This document shows positions 32,032 to 39,978 of a stretch of DNA of 64,000 nt, one piece after another. The stretch covers positions 1 to 64,000 of the forward strand of contig JAZUIY010000002.1 of assembly GCA_045642465.1 (NCBI GenBank), read 5' to 3'. Source of the stretch: RUG420 sp045642465. Lineage in GTDB: Bacteria; Bacillota; Clostridia; Oscillospirales; Acutalibacteraceae. A model generated the notes under the pieces. It was not told where the DNA came from. It saw only the letters and a list, made by a program, of their open reading frames with translations, and ran no database searches. A program made the position numbers and the translations under genes. How positions within the stretch are numbered: the first letter of the stretch is position 1; each line of letters starts with the position of its first letter.

Positions 32032-33006
32032 ATGTTTGGTGCAAAAATTGATAAAGAATATTGGGTTAAGTTAAATGGGGATAAGCAGAATATCCGAGTT
32101 CTGACTAAGAATAAAAAGAACCCGGTAGTTCTGTTCGTACATGGTGGTCCTGGTGTTTGTGATAGACACTGGGTTATGGAATACCAGGCAAAACGTTTTT
32201 TGAAGGCTGGTTACACCATGGTGGTTTGGGACCAGAGAGGGTCCGGTAAGTCCTACCGTTCTTCTGTAAAGAAGGATAAGAACCTGTGTGTAGATCTTTA
32301 TAGAGAAGACTGCCGTGAACTTGTTGAATGGCTTTGTAGGAAGTTCAAGAAGGACAAGATTGTCCTGATTGGCCATTCCTGGGGTACCATTATTGGCGCA
32401 CCATTCTGTTATAAGTATCCGGAACACATTGCTGCTTACGTTGGCCAGGGCCAGTTTATTGAAGGCGGCGAAAATGAATTGCTGTCTTATGAATACTGCT
32501 TAGAAGAAGCACGCAAAGCAGGGGACAAGAAGACCGTGAAAGCATTGGAAGGTCATGCTCCTGTTGGTGGCGTTTATGATGACCACGATGCTATGCTTGC
32601 AGAACGTGATGCTCTTACCAAGTACGGCGGGGCAGAGTGGAAGAACAGAGGCGGATTGGTTTCCTCCTTGCTGATTCCATTCCTCAAGTATGAAGGATAT
32701 TCTTTGAAGGACGCCTACGGCTATATTTCCGGTGCACTTTACCTGACCGATGTCCTGTGGCCGGAAGTTGTCAGTGGCAACTACTTTGAAGAAGTACCGT
32801 CTCTTGCAATGCCGGTACTGTTGACCATTGGTCGTCATGACCTGAATACGCCTTATGCCATTGCAGAACGATGGTTCAACGGCTTAGTTGCTCCACGAAA
32901 AGAATGGGTATGGTTTGAAGAATCTGCTCACTCTCCAATTAAGGAAGAACCAAAGGCCTGGGGCGAAGCAGTAATTCAGTTCTTAGATAGTTTGAATCTT
33001 GAATAA
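32032..33006 (+). CDS. Alpha/beta hydrolase (proline-iminopeptidase-like)
   Basis: A 324-residue soluble alpha/beta hydrolase. HGGPG oxyanion motif near 40, WDQRGSGKS near 67, nucleophile Ser in GHSWG near 121, Asp in IGRHDLNTP and His in ESAHSP near the C-terminus complete a triad. The HGGPG and DQRGSGKS motifs are typical of prolyl aminopeptidase relatives; the substrate is not known. Five bases after the CruF-like gene and closed by a bidirectional terminator. Confidence 0.85.
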   Translation: MFGAKIDKEYWVKLNGDKQNIRVLTKNKKNPVVLFVHGGPGVCDRHWVMEYQAKRFLKAGYTMVVWDQRGSGKSYRSSVKKDKNLCVDLYREDCRELVEWLCRKFKKDKIVLIGHSWGTIIGAPFCYKYPEHIAAYVGQGQFIEGGENELLSYEYCLEEARKAGDKKTVKALEGHAPVGGVYDDHDAMLAERDALTKYGGAEWKNRGGLVSSLLIPFLKYEGYSLKDAYGYISGALYLTDVLWPEVVSGNYFEEVPSLAMPVLLTIGRHDLNTPYAIAERWFNGLVAPRKEWVWFEESAHSPIKEEPKAWGEAVIQFLDSLNLE

Positions 33007-33009
33007 AAA

Positions 33010-33046
33010 GAAAAGACCTCCCTTTTCGGGAGGCCTTTTTTGTTTT
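33010..33046. terminator. Bidirectional terminator
   Basis: AAGACCTCCC-ttttc-GGGAGGCCTT with T runs on both strands; ends the hydrolase gene (plus) and the small leader-peptide gene (minus). Confidence 0.85.
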
Positions 33047-33080
33047 ATTTTTATTTATTTGTTTTTATTTGTTTTGTTTG

Positions 33081-33260
33081 TTATTTGTTTAGAGGACCGT
33101 GTTCTGGGTCAATGACTGGAGTTGGATTCCAAGGACGCCACCATTCTGGGTCACCATCTGGTGGTTTGATGGTTCCGCCTTCGTGGATGTCTGGTCTACG
33201 AATGGATTCGGCTTTTCCTGCAGCAATTTCTTCTAATTCTTTCTTATTGAGTTCGTTCAT
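33081..33260 (-). CDS. Small leader peptide, unlinked family member (peptide 5, 59 aa)
   Basis: A 59-residue peptide with GGAGATACATC before its ATG. MNELNKKELEEIAAG has the same layout as the leaders at 18250-19177 (hydrophobic-acidic helix ending in a small-Gly pair at residues 14-15). The predicted mature part is Pro/Trp/Asp-rich (WWRPWNPTP) and ends PLNK. It lies 58 bp behind the HXXEE membrane-protein gene on the same strand and before a shared terminator, so the two are likely co-transcribed. Confidence 0.75.
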   Translation of the reverse strand: MNELNKKELEEIAAGKAESIRRPDIHEGGTIKPPDGDPEWWRPWNPTPVIDPEHGPLNK

Positions 33261-33318
33261 GATGTATCTCCTTCCGTTGCTTCTTACATCTTTATATACG
33301 AAAGTGGAAAGAAAATGG

Positions 33319-33768
33319 CTACTTTTTCAGAATGTTGTAGAGAGCAACGGCACCCCAAACCCAGCTGGTGTACATGCCTGGTACGTATGGCTTGTCCGTG
33401 TTGTACATTTTGATGCCGGCGGTGTGGGAAACCATTTCAAAGATACCCATGGCGGAGAAGGCCAGGTTAAATGGCTTCTTGTCTTTGGCCCAGGAAATGC
33501 CAAACATAACCAGTGGGAGGTCGGTGAGGACGGTGTAGGCCAGGTTGTCGTCTACTTTGCCTTTCAAACCGTTTTTGTTCAGGATGAGGTCAAAGTATCC
33601 GCCAGCCCATTTGCTTTCTTCCCAGCAGTGCAGGCAGGAAATGAAGAGCATAATGGCGTTGATTTTCTTGCTGAAAGACATCTTGTCCTTCTTGATGTAC
33701 ACGAGTGCACACACAATGATGGTGAATGCGGTGTAAATTTCAATGTATTTGGTTAGAAGTTTTTTCAT
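33319..33768 (-). CDS. HXXEE-type membrane protein
   Basis: A 149-residue protein with about four hydrophobic segments. HCWEESKWAGGYFDL near 47-61 gives the H-x-x-E-E motif and downstream FEMVSHTAGIKMYN supplies the second conserved His patch of HXXEE-domain proteins, an uncharacterised membrane family. The second ATG (33768) is chosen since AAGGAG lies seven bases upstream; the first ATG abuts it. TATAAT at 33798-33803 (complement) is a plausible -10. The role may be linked to the small peptide gene downstream (inference). Confidence 0.72.
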   Translation of the reverse strand: MKKLLTKYIEIYTAFTIIVCALVYIKKDKMSFSKKINAIMLFISCLHCWEESKWAGGYFDLILNKNGLKGKVDDNLAYTVLTDLPLVMFGISWAKDKKPFNLAFSAMGIFEMVSHTAGIKMYNTDKPYVPGMYTSWVWGAVALYNILKK

Positions 33769-33855
33769 GGTCATTCTCCTTACTGTTAGATGCCTTTATT
33801 ATACTATGTGGATATGTTAGAATAAATGCAGATTTTGGAAAGAGAGATTAGAATC

Positions 33856-34320
33856 ATGAAGAAAATTGTTGCTGCTTTTTTATTGCTGACGTTTGCCCTT
33901 GCTCTCGTTGGCTGTGGGGCTGATAATTCCACTTCTGAGGTTAGTACTGTTACTTGTCCTGCTTCATCTACGACGGTTTCTAGCACGACTACTAAGGCTT
34001 CTAGTACTACTGCTGTTCGTTCTACCACTGCTGTGTGTGCACATGATTATCAGCCGGTGTATGAAGCGTACCATTTTAGAGGTGGGTGTTGTTATTGCAA
34101 CGCACTGCTGGAAGGTACGGATGCCAATGTGCTGGTGTGCTACAAGTGCACGGAGTGCGGCAAGACCAAAAACGGCGTTACAGATCCTGACATTGGTGTG
34201 GCAACGTTCCGCTGTGAAATGTGCGGAACCGTGTTCTGTGTGGACACCGCCAATGGTGAAATCTGGATGAGCGCAGACGACATTACTACCAACAATATTG
34301 CACATGTATTTAGAGGTTAA
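33856..34320 (+). CDS. Cys-rich lipoprotein with Thr linker
   Basis: A 154-residue lipoprotein: signal peptide with lipobox LVGC (Cys at about 20), Ser/Thr-rich linker (about 25-58) and a C-terminal domain with paired cysteines (CCYC, CYKCTECGK, CEMCGTVFC) typical of zinc ribbons. It should be anchored outside the cell membrane. The ATG at 33856 begins the signal peptide; the longer frame from 33826 would not. The next gene starts at the base after its stop. Confidence 0.75.
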   Translation: MKKIVAAFLLLTFALALVGCGADNSTSEVSTVTCPASSTTVSSTTTKASSTTAVRSTTAVCAHDYQPVYEAYHFRGGCCYCNALLEGTDANVLVCYKCTECGKTKNGVTDPDIGVATFRCEMCGTVFCVDTANGEIWMSADDITTNNIAHVFRG

Positions 34321-34881
34321 ATGGATTATCATCTGATTCGAAGTAAACGCAAAACCATTAGTGTAGAAGTGGGCCCGAACGGTTTGACTGTTCGGGCTCC
34401 ATTGCATGCCAGCGTTTCGGATATTGAAGCGTTTCTGCATGCACATTCTTCGTGGATTACTTCTCGGATGGATGCTTATGCTGCTGATTTGGCTGCGTTT
34501 GGTTCCGTGGAACCGTTAAGTGAATCTGAGATTTCTTTGCTTAGGACACGTGCTGCTTCCTATATTCCTGCTAGAGTGGCGTATTATGCGGATTTGATGG
34601 GTGTTACGTATTCTGAGGTTAGTATCCGGAAGCAGAGAAGCCGGTGGGGTAGCTGTAGTGAGAAGAAGCATTTGAACTTCAATTGCCTACTGATGCTGTG
34701 CCCGGTGGAAGTCATTGACTCCGTGGTGGTGCATGAGTTGTGCCACTTGGTGGAGATGAATCATTCAGTTGCTTTTTATAAATTGGTGTATCAATATTGC
34801 CCGGATTACGATGCCTGTGACGCGTGGCTGAAGAAGTATGGTAAGTTCGTTATGATGCGTGGTGTTACAAAAGTGCCTTGA
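34321..34881 (+). CDS. YgjP/SprT-like metallopeptidase (DUF45)
   Basis: A 186-residue zinc metallopeptidase-like protein. The signature SRWGSCS near 107 and VVHELCHLVEMNHS (HELCH zinc site) near 139-152 are those of the YgjP/DUF45 M48-like family. The substrate is not known. It starts directly after the lipoprotein stop codon, so the two are co-translated. Confidence 0.9.
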   Translation: MDYHLIRSKRKTISVEVGPNGLTVRAPLHASVSDIEAFLHAHSSWITSRMDAYAADLAAFGSVEPLSESEISLLRTRAASYIPARVAYYADLMGVTYSEVSIRKQRSRWGSCSEKKHLNFNCLLMLCPVEVIDSVVVHELCHLVEMNHSVAFYKLVYQYCPDYDACDAWLKKYGKFVMMRGVTKVP

Positions 34882-34907
34882 TTGTACTTTTTTCACCCGA
34901 GTATAAT
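34878..34907 (+). promoter_or_regulatory. Promoter of a small membrane protein gene
   Basis: TTGATT (34878-34883), 18-bp spacer, TATAAT (34902-34907). The -35 overlaps the stop codon of the preceding gene. A GTTTC-ggtt-GAAAC mini-hairpin lies just before the ribosome site. Confidence 0.7.
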
Positions 34908-34949
34908 ATTCCCGTAGAGTTTCGGTTGAAACGAAAGGATGTAAGAATA

Positions 34950-35117
34950 ATGAGTGAAATGGCTAAGCTGGAATTAATCAGCGCTATTGCAATCGTAATC
35001 ACCTTTGTCCTTGCTATTCTTGCTGCAACTCTTTGCAATCACTTTGACGTGACCTTTGCTCAGAGAGCTGCTGAAGCAGAAGCAGCATTGATTCAGGTAT
35101 TTGCACCTATTCTTTAA
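34950..35117 (+). CDS. Single-pass small membrane protein (55 aa)
   Basis: A 55-residue protein with one membrane helix (about 9-30, ISAIAIVITFVLAILAATLC) and an alanine-rich helical tail (AQRAAEAEAALIQVF). AAAGGATGTAAGAATA precedes the ATG. It has its own promoter and terminator, which supports expression as a separate unit. No family recognised. Confidence 0.7.
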   Translation: MSEMAKLELISAIAIVITFVLAILAATLCNHFDVTFAQRAAEAEAALIQVFAPIL

Positions 35118-35123
35118 ACCAAA

Positions 35124-35166
35124 ACAAAAAGAGAGCCTCCCGTTTGGGAGGCTCTTTTTTGTTTTG
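35124..35166. terminator. Bidirectional terminator
   Basis: AGAGCCTCCC-gttt-GGGAGGCTCT with T runs on both sides; shared by the small membrane protein (plus) and the permease (minus). Confidence 0.9.
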
Positions 35167-35175
35167 GAAAGGGGA

Positions 35176-36447
35176 TTAGAATCGGATGATGAGGTATACG
35201 GTAGCGAGGGCTACGGATACGAGCATCATTGGGAAACCAATCTTGAGGAAGTTTACGAAGGTGATTGGGTGACCTTCGCGGCCGGAGATACCGGAAAGAA
35301 CCACGTTGGCGGAGGCGCCGATGAGGGTGCCGTTACCACCGAGGCATGCGCCCAGGGAAAGGGCCCACCAGAGTTCGGTGCAGTCCATACCAGACTGTTC
35401 CATGGTGAGGATAACCGGAATCATGGTAGCTACGAATGGGATATTGTCCAGGATAGAGGAGACAACAGCGGATACCCAAAGGATGAGAATCATGGTGAGG
35501 AACATCTGTCCGCCGGTGGCGTTCATGAGCCAGTTGGCAAGAGCAGTAATGATACCTACGGATTCCATACCACCAACTACTACGAACAAGCCTACGAAGA
35601 AGAGAATGGTTGGCCATTCTACGCCGGTGATGATCTTTTCCAGATCCTGCTTACCGATGATGAGCATGATGGCTGCAGCGGTGAGGGCTACTACTGCGGA
35701 TTCAACGCCAATGGAGCCGTGGAATACGAAGCCCAGAACAACGAAGCCAATCATGACGAGAGACTTAATGAAGAGCGGTTTGTCTTTGATTTCAGCCTTT
35801 TCGTCCAGCTCTAAGATTTTATCCATCTTGTCTTTGGTGGTCTGAATCTTCTTTGCGTATACAAACTTGAAGATGAGAATGAAGACAGCAAGGATGACAA
35901 TTACAGGTGGCGTGTCATAGATGATGAAGTCGGCGAAAGAGAGGCCGGCTTTGGAACCAATCATGATGTTTGGCGGGTCACCGATGAGGGTGGCAGTACC
36001 ACCCACGTTGGAGGCCAAAATCTGGGTCATGAAGAACGGCACCGGATTGATTTCCAAGAGGGCACAAATGGTGAGGGTCATTGGACCAATGAGAAGTACG
36101 GTGGTTACGTTATCCAGCAGTGCAGAAAGCACAGCGGTGATAATGATGAAGAACACCATAATCTTCCAAGGGTCACCCTTGGCCAACTTAGCCGCTTTAA
36201 TGGCTAAGTACTGGAACAGACCCGACTCTTTGACAACCCCAACAAAGGTCATCATACCAATGAGAACACCTAAGGTGTTGAAGTCAATGTATTCGAGAGA
36301 CTGGTCAAAGTCGATGATGCCAATGAGCAGCAAAATAACGGCACCGGCAATAGATGCAGCAGCACGGTGAACCTTTTCACTGACAATGGCTGCCATTACC
36401 AAAACGAAGACGGCAACGGCAATAATTTGTTGAGTTAGTATAGTCAT
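35176..36447 (-). CDS. SLC13/ArsB-NhaD-type anion permease
   Basis: A 423-residue membrane permease with about eleven hydrophobic segments. The duplicated signature NVGGTATLIGDPPN (about 147-160) and LGGNGTLIGASANVV (about 375-389) is that of the citrate/ArsB/NhaD superfamily, which transports dicarboxylates, arsenite or Na+/H+. Members with this signature are often annotated as ArsB or P-protein-like; substrate cannot be chosen here. GTAGGAGGATTGAA precedes the start. Confidence 0.88.
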   Translation of the reverse strand: MTILTQQIIAVAVFVLVMAAIVSEKVHRAAASIAGAVILLLIGIIDFDQSLEYIDFNTLGVLIGMMTFVGVVKESGLFQYLAIKAAKLAKGDPWKIMVFFIIITAVLSALLDNVTTVLLIGPMTLTICALLEINPVPFFMTQILASNVGGTATLIGDPPNIMIGSKAGLSFADFIIYDTPPVIVILAVFILIFKFVYAKKIQTTKDKMDKILELDEKAEIKDKPLFIKSLVMIGFVVLGFVFHGSIGVESAVVALTAAAIMLIIGKQDLEKIITGVEWPTILFFVGLFVVVGGMESVGIITALANWLMNATGGQMFLTMILILWVSAVVSSILDNIPFVATMIPVILTMEQSGMDCTELWWALSLGACLGGNGTLIGASANVVLSGISGREGHPITFVNFLKIGFPMMLVSVALATVYLIIRF

Positions 36448-36474
36448 TTCAATCCTCCTACTGAGAGTTGACTA

Positions 36475-36504
36475 ATTCTAACATATTTGAGGTTTTGCCT
36501 ACAA
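36475..36504 (-). promoter_or_regulatory. Promoter of the permease gene
   Basis: On the minus strand: TTGTAG (36504-36499), 18-bp spacer, TAGAAT (36480-36475). Confidence 0.55.
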
Positions 36505-36513
36505 TATTTTTTA

Positions 36514-36553
36514 TGAAAAAAGCACGGTTTGTTACAAACCGTGCTTTTTTGTG
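36514..36553. terminator. Terminator of gdhA-asnA
   Basis: AAAAAAGCACGGTTTG-tta-CAAACCGTGCTTTTTT, a near-perfect symmetrical hairpin; on the minus strand it follows asnA by about 35 bp. Confidence 0.9.
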
Positions 36554-36588
36554 TTTATCTTTTTTATTGTTGTTTTGTTTATTTTTTA

Positions 36589-37599
36589 TTACTGAAGCAA
36601 TGTAATGTTGTGTTCTTTGCAGATTTCCATCATGTCGTCTGGCCAGATGGAGACTTGGACTTCGCCAATGTGGGCCTTTTCTAAGAGCAGGTGGCAGAGA
36701 CGGGATTGGCCGATGCCGCCGCCGATGGTGAGGGCCATTTTGTTTTCCAGGATGGCTTTGTGGTATGGGAACTGACTGCGGTCTAAAGCGTTGGCTTCGG
36801 TTAACTGACTTTGGAGCGATTCAGCATCTACCCGAATACCCATGGAGGACAATTCTTCTGCACAGCCAATGACGTCGTTCCAGAAGAGAATGTCACCGTT
36901 TAAGGACCAGTCGTCGTAGTCCGGAGCACGGCCATCATGTTTTTCCCCGGAGCGGAGGAGGCCGCCAATCTGCATGAGGAATACGGTGCCGTATTCTTTG
37001 GTAATGGCGTTTTCTCTTTCCTTGGCAGTGAAGTCAGGGTAGAGGTCTTCCAGTTCCTGGGTGGTGATGAACTTTACATTACGTTCTATGGTTTTGGTCA
37101 GCTGTGGGTACAGCTTCCGAATTTCATCTTTGGTGTCTGCAATGGCGCCAACAATGGCAGTGACGGTATCTTTCAAGTAGTCCATGGTGCGGTCTTCTTT
37201 GGTGATGACCTTTTCCCAGTCCCACTGATCTACGTAGATGGAGTGGAGGGAGTCACAGTCGTCGTCTCTGCGGATGGCGCTCATGTTGGTGTAAATACCG
37301 GTGTGAGCAGGGTAGGCGTATCTGGTTAACGCCATACGCTTCCACTTAGCCAAAGACTGCACTACTTCTGCAGTACCTTCCACATTCAACATGGTGAACT
37401 CAACCTTGCGTTCTACGCCGTTGAGGTCATCGTTGATGCCGCTGCCCTTTGGAACAAAGAGAGGACAGGTAATTCTGGTCAAGTTCAGTGCATCACTGAG
37501 CTTAATCTGGAAGATGTCTCTGGTAATAGCGGTTGCCTTTTGGGTCTCCAGCATAGTGAGGGGAGACTGGTAACCTTCCGGTAAATACAGTTTTCTCAT
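36589..37599 (-). CDS. asnA: Aspartate-ammonia ligase AsnA
   Basis: A 336-residue AMP-forming asparagine synthetase using free ammonia. Conserved stretches include KVSDAL-like QIKLSDALNLTRITCPLFV, GINDDLNGVERKVEF, the YVDQWDWEKVI motif and TIGGGIGQSRLCHLLL near the C-terminus, all family hallmarks; full length. It starts two bases after gdhA on the same strand, so ammonia is fixed into glutamate and asparagine by one operon. Confidence 0.96.
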   Translation of the reverse strand: MRKLYLPEGYQSPLTMLETQKATAITRDIFQIKLSDALNLTRITCPLFVPKGSGINDDLNGVERKVEFTMLNVEGTAEVVQSLAKWKRMALTRYAYPAHTGIYTNMSAIRRDDDCDSLHSIYVDQWDWEKVITKEDRTMDYLKDTVTAIVGAIADTKDEIRKLYPQLTKTIERNVKFITTQELEDLYPDFTAKERENAITKEYGTVFLMQIGGLLRSGEKHDGRAPDYDDWSLNGDILFWNDVIGCAEELSSMGIRVDAESLQSQLTEANALDRSQFPYHKAILENKMALTIGGGIGQSRLCHLLLEKAHIGEVQVSIWPDDMMEICKEHNITLLQ

Positions 37600-37601
37600 T
37601 C

Positions 37602-38951
37602 TTAAACAACACCTTGTGCTTTCATAGCTTCGGCAACACGTAAGAACCCTGCAATGTTAGCACCGGCACAGTAGTCGCCTTCCATGCCGTATTCTTTTGC
37701 AGCTTCACTGCAAGATTCAAAAATGTTTACCATAATGTGTCTAAGTTTAGCATCTACCTTCTCCTTTGTCCAGTTATAACGCAAGGAGTTCTGGGACATT
37801 TCCAAGCCGGATACGGCTACGCCGCCGGCGTTAGCAGCCTTGGCCGGAGCAACAATGATTTTCTGCTTTTTCAGATATTCCATAGCGTCCGGAGTGGTAG
37901 GCATGTTAGACACTTCAACATAGTATTTGGTTCCGTTGGCTACAATGCGGGTAGCATCTTCAAAGTTGACTTCGTTCTGGGTAGCGCAAGGCATTACTAC
38001 ATCGACCTTTACGCCCCATGGCTTTTCACCAGGATAGAACGGAACACCGAACTTATCTGCATAGTCCTTTACGCAGTCGTGGTTGGAGGCACGCATTTCC
38101 AGCATGTAGTCCACCTTTTCTTCGGAGGAACCAATGCCGTCTTCATCATAAATGTAACCGTCTGGGCCGGAGATAGTAACTGCCTTGCCGCCCAATTCGG
38201 TAATCTTCTTAACAGCACCCCAGGCAACGTTGCCGAAGCCGGATACGGCAAAGGTCTTGCCTTCAATGTCGTCTCCGTTGGCCTTCATCATTTCATGACA
38301 GAAGTAGGTGGCACCGTAACCGGTTGCTTCCGGACGAATTAAGGAACCGCCGTAGGCTTCGCCCTTACCGGTAAGTACGCCGGTGAACTCATTACGTACA
38401 CGCTTGTACTGACCGAAGAGGTAACCGATTTCTCTGGCGCCAACGCCAATGTCGCCGGCAGGAACGTCGGTATCTGCACCAATGTTCTTAGCCAGTTCCG
38501 TCATGAAACTCTGGCAGAAACGCATGACTTCCATGTCGGACTTGCCGCGAGGGTCAAAGTCAGAACCACCTTTACCGCCACCCATAGGAAGGCCGGTGAG
38601 GGAGTTCTTAAAGGTCTGTTCAAAACCTAAGAACTTAACAATGGAACCGTTTACAGAAGGGTGGAAGCGAAGACCGCCCTTATATGGACCAATGGCAGAG
38701 TTAAACTGAATACGGAAACCACGGTTGACCTGAACCACACCCTGATCATCTACCCAAGGGACACGGAAGATAATCTGACGTTCCGGTTCTACAATGCGGT
38801 CAAACACACCGGCTTCTACCAAGTCAGGTCTCTTATTGGCAACTACGTCCAAGGATTCCAAAACTTCGGTAACGGCCTGAATAAACTCAGGTTCGCCGGG
38901 GTTTCTTTTCTTTACATCAGCCAAAATGTTGATCAATTTCTGATTTTTCAT
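37602..38951 (-). CDS. gdhA: Glutamate dehydrogenase
   Basis: A 449-residue hexameric GdhA converting 2-oxoglutarate and ammonia to glutamate (probably NADPH-linked by family). Glutamate-site motif PMGGGKGGSDFDP with the catalytic Lys (about 126-138), DVPAGDIGVGAREIG, and the nucleotide-binding FAVSGFGNVAWGAV are intact. RBS region TTGGAGCGCATGATTT, ATG 38951. Its promoter and terminator-like leader lie at 38992-39085. Confidence 0.97.
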   Translation of the reverse strand: MKNQKLINILADVKKRNPGEPEFIQAVTEVLESLDVVANKRPDLVEAGVFDRIVEPERQIIFRVPWVDDQGVVQVNRGFRIQFNSAIGPYKGGLRFHPSVNGSIVKFLGFEQTFKNSLTGLPMGGGKGGSDFDPRGKSDMEVMRFCQSFMTELAKNIGADTDVPAGDIGVGAREIGYLFGQYKRVRNEFTGVLTGKGEAYGGSLIRPEATGYGATYFCHEMMKANGDDIEGKTFAVSGFGNVAWGAVKKITELGGKAVTISGPDGYIYDEDGIGSSEEKVDYMLEMRASNHDCVKDYADKFGVPFYPGEKPWGVKVDVVMPCATQNEVNFEDATRIVANGTKYYVEVSNMPTTPDAMEYLKKQKIIVAPAKAANAGGVAVSGLEMSQNSLRYNWTKEKVDAKLRHIMVNIFESCSEAAKEYGMEGDYCAGANIAGFLRVAEAMKAQGVV

Positions 38952-38991
38952 AAATCATGCGCTCCAATACAAATTAGGGTTAAGGGATAAT

Positions 38992-39043
38992 AAAAAAACG
39001 ACAAAGGCATAGTTTCCCGGTGGGAACAACGACGCCTTTGTCG
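38992..39043 (-). promoter_or_regulatory. Terminator-like leader hairpin upstream of gdhA (attenuator candidate)
   Basis: On the minus strand CGACAAAGGC pairs with GCCTTTGTCG (39043-39034 with 39008-38999), enclosing an inner GTTCCC/GGGAAAC hairpin, and is followed at once by T7 (38998-38992). It begins about seven nucleotides after the predicted transcript start and about 40 before the gdhA start codon. That is the form of an intrinsic terminator in a leader, implying attenuation or a small leader RNA. Confidence 0.65.
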
Positions 39044-39056
39044 TTAACTTGCGTCG

Positions 39057-39085
39057 AGTATACCATGGTTCTAGACAAAATGCAA
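39057..39085 (-). promoter_or_regulatory. gdhA promoter
   Basis: On the minus strand: TTGCAT (39085-39080), 17-bp spacer, TATACT (39062-39057). Confidence 0.75.
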
Positions 39086-39139
39086 GTTTTGTCTGATTCT
39101 TTTTTCTATATTTTTATCTGTTTTAGAGGGGCTTGTGCC

Positions 39140-39189
39140 TTGAAACAGAGCAAGTATTTTTAGTAAAATTTTTACATACGAATACGTAT
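39140..39189 (+). promoter_or_regulatory. Promoter and dyad upstream of the DUF5058 pair
   Basis: TTGAAA (39140-39145), 18-bp spacer, TAAAAT (39164-39169), followed by the perfect dyad ATACG-aata-CGTAT (39176-39189) over the likely transcription start. The dyad suits a repressor operator; no regulator is adjacent. Confidence 0.6.
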
Positions 39190-39206
39190 TTTAGGAGAAA
39201 TGTAAC

Positions 39207-39977
39207 ATGGATTTTAAAACCGACGGCTTTATGTACGCGGTTGCTATTCTCATTGTGCTCTTCGTCATTGCCGATTCTCTGTTTTTCCTCATCCGCGCTT
39301 GGAAGCGGGGCGTGAAAATCGGCATGGACAAGACCAAGATGAAAAGCATCGTGGTACAGTCAAGCCTTTTCAGCATGCCAGCTGCCATTTCCATTGTCAT
39401 GACCATTGTGGCACTGTCTGGTGCCATGGGCATTGTTCTTCCATGGATCCGGCTTTCCGTTATCGGCTCCGTATCCTATGAAGTCCCTGCCGCTTTGGCT
39501 GCTATGGATGGCATGGGCATCAAAACGGGTCTTGCTGCAGAAATTACGGACCCGAAAGTATTTGTATCCATTGCTTGGGTCATGACCTTTGGTGTTACCA
39601 TTGGCCTGGGCCTGGTGCCGTTCTGTACCAGGTACATCCAAAACACAGTGTCCACCGTTGCTGCCGGAAACAACTTCGTTTCTAACGTGTTGACCGGTGC
39701 GGCCTTCATTGGCCTCATGGTGGCTTTCGTTGCCCGTTCTATTACCGGCGCAGGGGACCCTGCCACCGTTGCTGACGGTGCAGGCATCATGTCCATTTCG
39801 GCCTTGATCATTTCCTGCGGCACCATGTTTGTCCTTTCCAAGGTCAACAACAAGGTACAGAACCGCTGGCTAGACGCCCTGGCCATGCCGCTTTCCATGC
39901 TGGCAGCCATGATTGGCGTTGTCATTCTGGGCCAGATTCTTCCGGAATCCCTGGCTACACTGGAATGGAGGTACTAA
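39207..39977 (+). CDS. DUF5058-family membrane protein
   Basis: A 256-residue integral membrane protein with about six hydrophobic segments, matching the DUF5058 pattern (SSLFSMPAAISIVMTIVALS and IRLSVIGSVSYEVPAA). No function is known for the family; the frequent pairing with a second membrane protein suggests a two-component transporter (inference). TAGGAGAAATGTAAC precedes the ATG. One base separates it from the partner gene. Confidence 0.78.
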   Translation: MDFKTDGFMYAVAILIVLFVIADSLFFLIRAWKRGVKIGMDKTKMKSIVVQSSLFSMPAAISIVMTIVALSGAMGIVLPWIRLSVIGSVSYEVPAALAAMDGMGIKTGLAAEITDPKVFVSIAWVMTFGVTIGLGLVPFCTRYIQNTVSTVAAGNNFVSNVLTGAAFIGLMVAFVARSITGAGDPATVADGAGIMSISALIISCGTMFVLSKVNNKVQNRWLDALAMPLSMLAAMIGVVILGQILPESLATLEWRY

Positions 39978-39978
39978 T

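Noticed and set aside
33040..33756. A 238-codon plus-strand frame
   Set aside because: Antisense to the HXXEE gene and the small leader-peptide gene, which have proper ribosome sites and motifs.
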